Of a stretch of 64,000 nt of DNA, positions 57,692 to 64,000 are shown piece after piece. The notes beneath the pieces are model-generated. The model did no database searches, was not told the DNA's origin, and was given only the letters and a program-made list of their open reading frames with translations. The translations under genes and the position numbers were made by a program. Positions within the stretch are counted from its first letter, which is position 1. The number at the start of each line of letters is the position of its first letter. The stretch lies in NCBI GenBank assembly GCA_003255025.1, contig QANY01013442.1:620001-684000 (forward strand), written 5' to 3'. This DNA comes from Datisca glomerata. Lineage: Eukaryota > Streptophyta > Magnoliopsida > Cucurbitales > Datiscaceae.

Positions 57692-58192
57692 TATTACACG
57701 ATGATCATGTAACCATCTTGTAGTGTACATGAGACTTTCACGGGCATCATGTAGTCATCGTGTAATGTCCACGAGGCATTCATGAGTATCGTGTAGTGTG
57801 CACTACACGGTGATCATATAGACCTCGTGTACTGTAATAGGTCCTACACGATGACTACATGATTATTGTGTAGTATAATCGTGCAATGTACATGAGGACT
57901 ACACGGTAATCATGTAGTGTACACGAGGATCGTGTAGTGTTCATGAGGAGTACACAATCATCATGTGGTCATCCTGTACATTACATGATGATCGCGTAGT
58001 CTTCGTGTAGTGTAATAGATGCTACACAATGCTCTTGAACTGTTGAAGAAGTTCCTGTTGTAGTACATAATGATTGTGTAGTGTATAAGAGGTCTACACA
58101 AAGATCGTGTACCCTGCATGTAGTCTACACGATGATTACTTGAGGCTCGTGTAATACTCGTGTAGACTTTGTTTACACTACACTATTATCTT
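57692..58192. repeat. 42-bp repeat cluster G
   Basis: About 500 bp of degenerate units (for example TCATGTAGTCATCGTGTAAT and ATCGTGTAGTGTGCACTACA), spacing near 42 bp in the first part. It lies upstream of the transposase gene, at the right flank of the element. Confidence 0.9.
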
Positions 58193-58800
58193 GTAGGGAA
58201 CCTGTACAATAAATGAACTTCAAACAACATTCCAGAAAATCATGAACATGAAAAATCCATGAAAATTCAAGCTTTTCAGAAAGAAGAAAATAAAACGTAT
58301 ACCTGTTCCAGAAAGAAGAAAATAAATAAATATTTCCTGAAAACTCATGAACATGAAAAACCTATGAAAATTCAAGGTTTCCAGAAAGAAGAAAACAAAA
58401 TGTATACCTGTACCAGAAAAAAGAAATAATAATCTTTTGTTGTTGCAAGAAGAAGGAAGAAGACGAAGAAAAAAATGAAGAGGAAAATGAAGAAATAGAA
58501 AAAATGAAAAATGAAGAAGGAGAAATGGGGTGGGTATGGAGGTTTTGAGTGTTAAGTGAGTAGACAATAAGATTTGATTGGACGGCTTGTAAGAAGACAA
58601 TGAGGAAAAAAGTGAAGAGTGAAGGAAAAGTGGGCCAAGGTCCGGGATAAGCAAAAAATAGTGTAGGGGTTGATTTTTGTAAAAGAAACCATTTTTTTTA
58701 GTTTTTTGACTTTTCGTACTTTATCAATGATTTGAGTAAATTCCATAGGGGACTGAAACAGTCAGCAGGACTTGATGTGATATGGTTATTATTATTTTTT
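58193..58800. other. Right flank of the MULE, no gene
   Basis: A direct duplication of about 100 bp (ATGAACATGAAAAAYC-YATGAAAATTCAAG at 58240 and 58347, each followed by TTCAGAAAGAAGAAAA or the like) is followed by a purine-rich stretch (58440-58535). No coding similarity found. Confidence 0.55.
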
Positions 58801-58893
58801 CTCAAATTTACATTACAAATTTTAGTAAAATAAAGAAATATGACTCGAACCCACGACCTCTAAGATATGGTTGTGAGGGCTTAACCTACTGCG
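58800..58893 (-). mobile_element. Possible tRNA-derived SINE
   Basis: On the minus strand, CAGTAGGTTAAG (58891-58880) resembles a polymerase III A box and GGTTCGAGTC (58851-58842) a B box, about 30 bp apart. An A/T-rich tail follows. The spacing and words fit the head of a plant tRNA-related SINE, but acceptor-stem pairing is absent, so it is not a tRNA gene. Confidence 0.4.
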
Positions 58894-58929
58894 GAAATCT
58901 CAAGTGTGAAGTGTTGAGTTTTGGGGGGT

Positions 58930-60690
58930 TTTTTTTTTCTAAAGCACACCCCTAGAAAATTTGATTTATTAAAAGATACATTTATATTAATTTTGGCTGA
59001 TTTATACTCATGATCCACCATACACTAAAATTTTCTCCAATTCTTCTCCTTATACCCGTTTTACAACAATCTAATCAAATATCAAATCATTCTTCAACCT
59101 TTCTTTACTTTCTTTCTTCACCAACTCTCTTTCTCTCTCCTCTTTATCTAAAATGAAAACAACAAATATAACTTTATCCCCTCTATCAATGTTACCTCTT
59201 CAACACCATCTTCATTCTTCTCTATCTTTTTCAATTCCTCTAATAAAAAAAATTTTAATGATAAAAAAATGAGTATTTAGGTGAAAAATAGATATTTTAT
59301 TGGAAGGCTTGAAAAAATATCGATGAGGAAAAATGGGTATTTTGTTGGAGGACTTGAAAAGAAATTCAATCGAAAAAAATAGAGGAGGTGAAGAATTAAC
59401 CTGGGGTACATGTGTTTATATTTTCGTCGGGGTACAAACTAAATGCTATATACCTTGGGTACACGAGTGTAATTAACCCAGCATAAAAATATATTTGTTA
59501 TACTCATAGTGATGGGGGAATTCACAAAATTTAAACTAAAGAACTATGGTGAAAATTTTCGCACCGAACTAACTGAACCGAACTGAAAATGACCAATTCG
59601 ATCAAATCTTTGGTATTTTCGGTTCGGTTCAGTACGCCGAAATTAAAGAATCGAAGTTTTGATTTGAAATTTTAGTAGTTTTCAAATCGAAAGTTCAATT
59701 TTTTTATATATAATTAATTTCACATCCAACCAAACCGAAACAAAACTTTAGTTTCATATTTTTTTTTTCATTAATGTCCTTTGAAAATTTTTAATTTTTT
59801 TTATATTTTATTACTATTGTCGAACCAAACCAAACCTAAACTTTGTAGTTTGATTCGATTCGGTTGGATAATATTGTCGAACTGAAACTTTGATTCGGTT
59901 TGATTTTTCACAAGAAATCGAACTAAACTAAACCATCAAAACATTTATGAAGAACCATTTTTGATTTCTCAAACCGTAGAACATAGATTCAAAAGAAGCT
60001 AAGTTTAGGTGTGCCAGAAAAAGCTAATTTAAACTTAAATAATATGTATCTTCTCTATTAAATTAATAGAAGTGTCTATAATCTATAACCAGAGGGCTTC
60101 ACACGTATTGAAGGGTTATGATGTTTGATTACGTAATTTAGTAATAATACATCATATTCCTCCATTTTCAATCTCTTTCCACTACTACAATTCAGTGCTT
60201 CTACAACATTGAACTACAACGTTTTATATAAAGTGCTATAAAAGAGGTAAAAAAAAATTCACAAGCACCCAGGGTAATTTTTTGCAAATTAAAACACGAC
60301 TCTATCAAAATTTAAGTACTGAGCGAAACTCTCAGATATATCTTATTAGGACTCAAGCTTCTCTCCATGTTAGCTTAAGCTTCTCTCCATGTCAGTTGCT
60401 TTGTTGCTCCTCTTCATTGGTGCCATTTGATTATCTTCTCTCTCTTCTCAACGGGTTTCTCCTTACAAAATGATAAAGTGGGTTAAGTGAGAATATTGTT
60501 CTTGTACACTGTGATTGGTTGAGGATGAATTTATTCCCAACGGTTTTGATTCTTCTTCATTGCTTTTTAACCTAGCATCTTATGTATGCATTGTAGAATC
60601 CTTCTGGGTACCGTAAAGAAAACCAATTTCATTAATGCAAAGAACTTTTCTCAAGTTGTTGCCCTTCTCCTCTACTACTTTTATAAGTAT
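58930..60690. other. AT-rich region with a GAACC/GGTTC-rich patch
   Basis: No gene recognised. At 59540-59950 short words such as CCGAAC, TTCGGTTCGGTTC and AACCAAACC recur in both orientations, a patch of low-complexity inverted repeats seen in several plant transposon ends. The 3' part up to 60697 is probably the 5' LTR of the copia element that follows (CT-rich, then ...TTTATTTTA before the primer-binding site), but its left edge cannot be fixed. Confidence 0.45.
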
Positions 60691-60698
60691 TTATTTTA

Positions 60699-60711
60699 TG
60701 GTATCAAAGCC
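60699..60711 (+). other. Primer-binding site of the third copia element
   Basis: TGGTATCAAAGCC, one base from TGGTATCAGAGCC, the complement of the initiator tRNA-Met 3' end, immediately upstream of the gag start codon. Confidence 0.85.
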
Positions 60712-60716
60712 TTACG

Positions 60717-62150
60717 ATGAAAGTTATGAGTAACACTTCAGATGCAAGCAACAATACAACAACAACAAATCCTCCAACAAACACTACAAATCCCAATCCA
60801 CCTACAATTTTAGCAAATGCAGCAACTAAAAAATAGAAAACCCAGTTTCAGGAGGTAACCAACTCTCCAGTTTCTTCAATTCTTCTCTGTCAATCAAGTT
60901 AGAAAGGAGTAACGTCCTATTATGGAAATCCCAAGTTATCCCAGCCGTTGTTAGACATAGACTGGATGAGTTTTTGTTTGGAGATAGCATCTGTCCACCA
61001 AAATTCACTGAAAATGAAGGAATAAACCCATTATACAAGACTTGGCTGAGGTGTGACCAACTTCTTTTGAGTTGGCTGAGAGCCTCCATGACAGAAGGAG
61101 TGCTTGGTTCTGTTATCAACTACAGAACCTCTAGTGAGGTTTGGAACTCACTAGAAAGAAATTTTGCAAGCTCACCAAATGCTAGATTGATGCATCTAAA
61201 AGTAAAACTGCAAGAAGCTACTAAAGACATAAAGGCCATAAGTGATTATTATGACTATGTTCGATCAATTGTTGATTCCCTTGCCGCTGCTGGACAACTT
61301 ATCCAGGAAGAATATTTAATCCTACACATATTTGAAGGGTTAGGATTGGAATATGACTCGGTTGTGGTGATTATCAATGCAAGGGCTACTAGCATGAGTC
61401 TTGAAGATGTTCAATCCCTCCTAATGAACCATGAAAACAGGCTAGAAAAATTTCAAGCTACACATTTTGCAACTCTCAAGGAAACAACTAATTTGGCAAC
61501 TTCAACTCATTTTGGGAAGAAAGGAGGAAACAATGGTCAGTCACACAACTCACAAAATTACTCAGGAAATGCAAACATGAATCATAACTTCTCAAGCAAT
61601 GGAGCAAGATCTTTCAATAACAGAGGATGAAGAAGAGGGGGAAGGTTTGGCAGATATGGAACCCGACTCATTTGCCAAGTTTGTGGTAAACCAAGTCATG
61701 GAGCTAATGTATGTTACTACAAGTTTGATAGAAATTCCAATCTCAATTTCCAACAACATTAGAGTTCCCTACAGCCCAATTTCCATGCTCAACCAGCTGC
61801 ATGCACTACTAGACCAGAGTCAATTGTAGATTGATCTTGGTATGTAGACAGTGGGGCAAATAGTCATGTAACTTCATATTTCAGGAACTTAAGCATTACT
61901 TCTGAGTATACAGGTCTAGATAGGCTTGCTGTTGGTAATCGTACTCTTCTTCCCATTACTCATGTAGGTTCCTCTATGCTAGCAACTAATCACATACCTC
62001 TTCACCTTAAAAATGTCTTATGTGCTCCCAACATTACAAAAAACCTTGTCAGTGTTTCAAAACTAACTAGAGATAACAATGTCTATATTGCATTTCATGA
62101 CATGTTTTATCTTGTGAAGGCCAAGAAAACTGGAGAGTTCTTCTTCTAGG
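60717..62150 (+). pseudogene. Copia gag, zinc knuckle and protease (third element)
   Basis: Starts at ATG 60717, with an Asn/Thr/Pro-rich N-terminus (SDASNNTTTTNPPTNTT) ending at a TAG at about 60835. The UBN2-type gag (61000-61630) has FAGDS-like FGDSICPPKF, TSSEVWNSLERNFASSPNAR, HLKVKLQEATKD, ILHIFEGLGLEYDSVVVIIN and SLEDVQSLLMNHENRLEK. A TGA follows RSFNNRG (61626). A complete zinc knuckle CQVCGKPSHGANVC (about 61675-61715) and a protease site WYVDSGANSHVTS (about 61840-61880) follow. The GAG-pre-integrase part (NVLCAPNITKNLVSVSKLT) then runs to a TAG near 62149. A few stops break an otherwise well-preserved region, so this is the youngest-looking of the retroelement coding regions here. 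Confidence 0.92.
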
Positions 62151-63410
62151 GATGCTTAAAAATGGGCTCTACCAGCTGAGGATACCTGCTAACAAGAAGA
62201 TTTATATTTTAGCTTGCATTTCCGCATCTCAATTTCCTTCAATATATTATGTTTCTCTCAGTCCCAGTGTCACTAGGTCCATAAATAATTTGTATTTCAC
62301 TAGTGATAGTCCTAGGGTGTGTTTGAATTCCAAGAAATGTAAGTCTGTTGCAAATTCAACGAATACAACAACAGCTTCATCAATTATATCTCTTACTACT
62401 TTACCTGTTACTTTATCTATCAAACTGTGCATATAAGACTAGGACACCCCTCCCTCAAGGTTCATAGTCTTGTCTCAAATCATTTGAACACCCATTTATC
62501 CACCTCTAAATAGTTCTTATGTGATGCATGCAAATCAGGAAAAAAAAACATTCCTTACCTTTTCCTATCTCCAATACTAATATAACATAACCACTAGAAC
62601 TAGTTTATACTGACATTTGGGGACCTGTTGCTACAACATCTAGTGAAGGATTTAATCATTACATACATTTCATAGATGCTTTTAGAAAATTCACTTGGAT
62701 TTATCCTTTCAAACTCAAATCTCAAGCCCTGGCCACCTTTATTCTGTTTCATAAAATGGCAGAGAAACAATTCAATCTCCCTATTAAAATGGTTCAAACT
62801 GACTGGGGAGGGGAGTATCGACCTTTTAGACCCTTCTTGCAATCTCAAGGAATCCTAGTTAGACATCCATGCTCCTACGCCCATGAAAAAAATGGGAATG
62901 CAGAGAGGAAACACTTGCACATTACTGAGACATGACTCACTTTCCTAGCTCAGGCCTCTCTTCTTCTCAAGTTCTAGTGGGATGCTTTCCAATGTTCCAC
63001 CTATCTCATGAACAGACTTTTCACCCCCACTCTCTCTAATAAACCTCCCTTTGAGGTTCTGTTCAAGCATCCCCCTGATTACAAGCATTTAAAAGTGTTT
63101 GGTACATCCTGTTATCCATATCTCAGGCCTTATAACTCCCACAAACTTCAATTTAGGTCCTCTCTTTGTGTGTTTTTAGGGTACTCACCTATTCATACGG
63201 GCTACAAATGTCTTCGTAGTTCAAAGAGGCTCTATATATCTAGGCATGCTTTATTTAATGAATCTGAGTTCCCATTCTCATTTCAAACATCATTCACTCC
63301 AAACATGCATCGCTCACTTTATCACTCTACTTCCATTGTTTCACTTCCATTGTTACCTTTGCCAAGTGCAGGACAAGATATCTCTTCTACTGTTTTAGGT
63401 ACTCCTCCAT
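62151..63410 (+). pseudogene. Copia integrase (third element)
   Basis: Decayed HHCC region (HPSLKVHSLVSNHLNTH-like, about 62445-62490) is followed by the core. YTDIWGPVATTSSEGFNHYI (62610-62665) contains the first catalytic Asp. Then come FIDAFRKFTWIYPFKLKS, VQTDWGGEYRPF (62796-62828) with the second Asp, and RHPCSYAHEKNGNAERKH (62862-62912) with the catalytic Glu region. After two stops (TGA 62932 and TAG 62976) the frame MNRLFTPTLSNKPPFEVLFK (63008) continues through HLKVFGTSCYPYLRPYNSHK and FLGYSPIHTGYKC. It would integrate the element cDNA. Broken only by point stops. Confidence 0.92.
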
Positions 63411-64000
63411 AGAGGGCTCCTCCTTCAGCAACTACTGATGTAAGTCTCTCTCATCCACCTCCGATTCCTGTTTTTACGTCTGGTATACCTATTTATACTG
63501 CTTGCTCTCATCCTGAGACCTCTAGGTATCCTAACATAATGCATGCTCTCTTTATACTTATCACAATTGAGGTTCCTCAGCCTAGCCAGTTTATACCTAC
63601 TTCCTCTAACCTTGTTCCCAATCCTCTCTTATCACAACACCCAATGATCACTAGAACCAAGACTTGCTCCCTCAAACCTAAGCTTTATCTTAGCACCAAC
63701 CATCCTCTTCCATCCTTACTCCTTTTAGAAGAACCAGTTTCCACCAAGCAAGCCTTTCTGGATCCTCTCAGGAAACAAGCGACGTAGGAGGAGTATGATG
63801 CTCTTATTACGAATGGCATATGGGTTCTTGTCCTTGCTTCTCCTTCTATGAACCTTATTGGTAATAAATGGGTATACAAATTGAAGTTAAATGCAGATGG
63901 TTCAGTTGAACGGATAAAGGCCAGATTAGTTGCCAAGGGGTTTCACCAAACCCCTTACATATATTACAATGAAACGTTCAACCCTGTGGTTAAACACAAC
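63411..64000 (+). pseudogene. Copia linker and start of reverse transcriptase, cut by window end
   Basis: A Ser/Pro-rich linker (stop at 63411) leads to PLSQHPMITRTKTCSLKPK and then the RT N-terminus. EYDALITNGIWVLV, GNKWVYKLKLNADGSVERIK, ARLVAKGFHQTPYIYYNETF and NPVVKHN are the last residues before the window ends at 64000. Catalytic YVDD and RNase H lie outside. Confidence 0.92.

Larger units (their letters stand above)
47766..58192. mobile_element. Mutator-like element (MULE) carrying transposase and a DUF1985/Ulp1 gene
   Basis: The region holds two convergent MULE-type genes. A DUF1985-Ulp1 protease gene lies on the plus strand (48110-53960) and a MULE transposase gene on the minus strand (57584-54860). 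Plant MULEs with an extra Ulp1-like gene are known (Kaonashi-type, and similar elements in melon). Seven clusters of a 42-bp near-palindromic repeat occur at both flanks, between the genes and in their non-coding gaps. Limits are given as the outermost clusters because terminal inverted repeats and target-site duplications were not identified. A non-coding insertion lies at about 50521-52670. Confidence 0.75.

Noticed and set aside
47766..58192. CRISPR array
   Set aside because: The repeats are contiguous and degenerate without unique spacers, and the context is a plant MULE.
58842..58893. A tRNA gene
   Set aside because: A and B box-like words are present but no acceptor stem or anticodon arm can be drawn.

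Overview
The window is nuclear DNA of a flowering plant, most likely a eudicot. The evidence is a split nuclear gene with spliceosomal introns for a chloroplast protease, plant-type Ty1/copia and Ty3/gypsy retrotransposons, CACTA and Mutator-like (MULE) DNA transposons, and decayed plastid DNA inserts. The base composition is AT-rich and almost everything outside two genes is transposon debris. I cannot name the species.

Layout. 258-1188: decayed, internally inverted plastid 16S rRNA fragment. 1441-2640: LTR-like repeat. 4370-6060: head-to-head fragments of an endogenous caulimovirid-like polyprotein. 6618-16170: nested complex in which a truncated Ty3/gypsy chromovirus (plus strand) has its integrase split by a complete but dead 6.2-kb Ty1/copia element (minus strand, 8509-14680) and carries an LTR copy in the wrong orientation on its left side. 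18470-22240: second dead chromovirus with a permuted left end. 22975-29757: intact 13-exon gene for chloroplast signal peptide peptidase SppA (681 codons), the clearest functional gene here. 31326-31600: tandem repeat. 32080-37950: CACTA/EnSpm remnants (Transposase_24/Ulp1-type gene, subterminal repeats, TNP2 transposase with a 495-bp internal duplication). 38210-40345: possible Helitron-like segment holding the 3' end of plastid rpoB. 40683-41099: small secreted-protein gene of unknown function. 41568-46320: full-length dead copia element. 47766-58192: Mutator-like element with a DUF1985/Ulp1-protease gene (plus strand) and a MULE transposase gene (minus strand) facing each other. 60699-64000: third copia element, running off the window.

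The most unusual feature is in the MULE. Seven clusters of one degenerate repeat family, period about 42 bp with a near-palindromic core CGTGTAG-N-CTACACG, fill the outer flanks, introns and intergenic spacer of the element and are absent from its recognisable exons.

Expressed-gene candidates are SPPA (TATA, paired TGCCACGTA boxes, intact splice sites, poly(A) signal) and the small secreted protein (TATA, signal peptide, poly(A) signal). The other coding regions listed carry stops, frameshifts or truncations and are annotated as pseudogenes of mobile elements.
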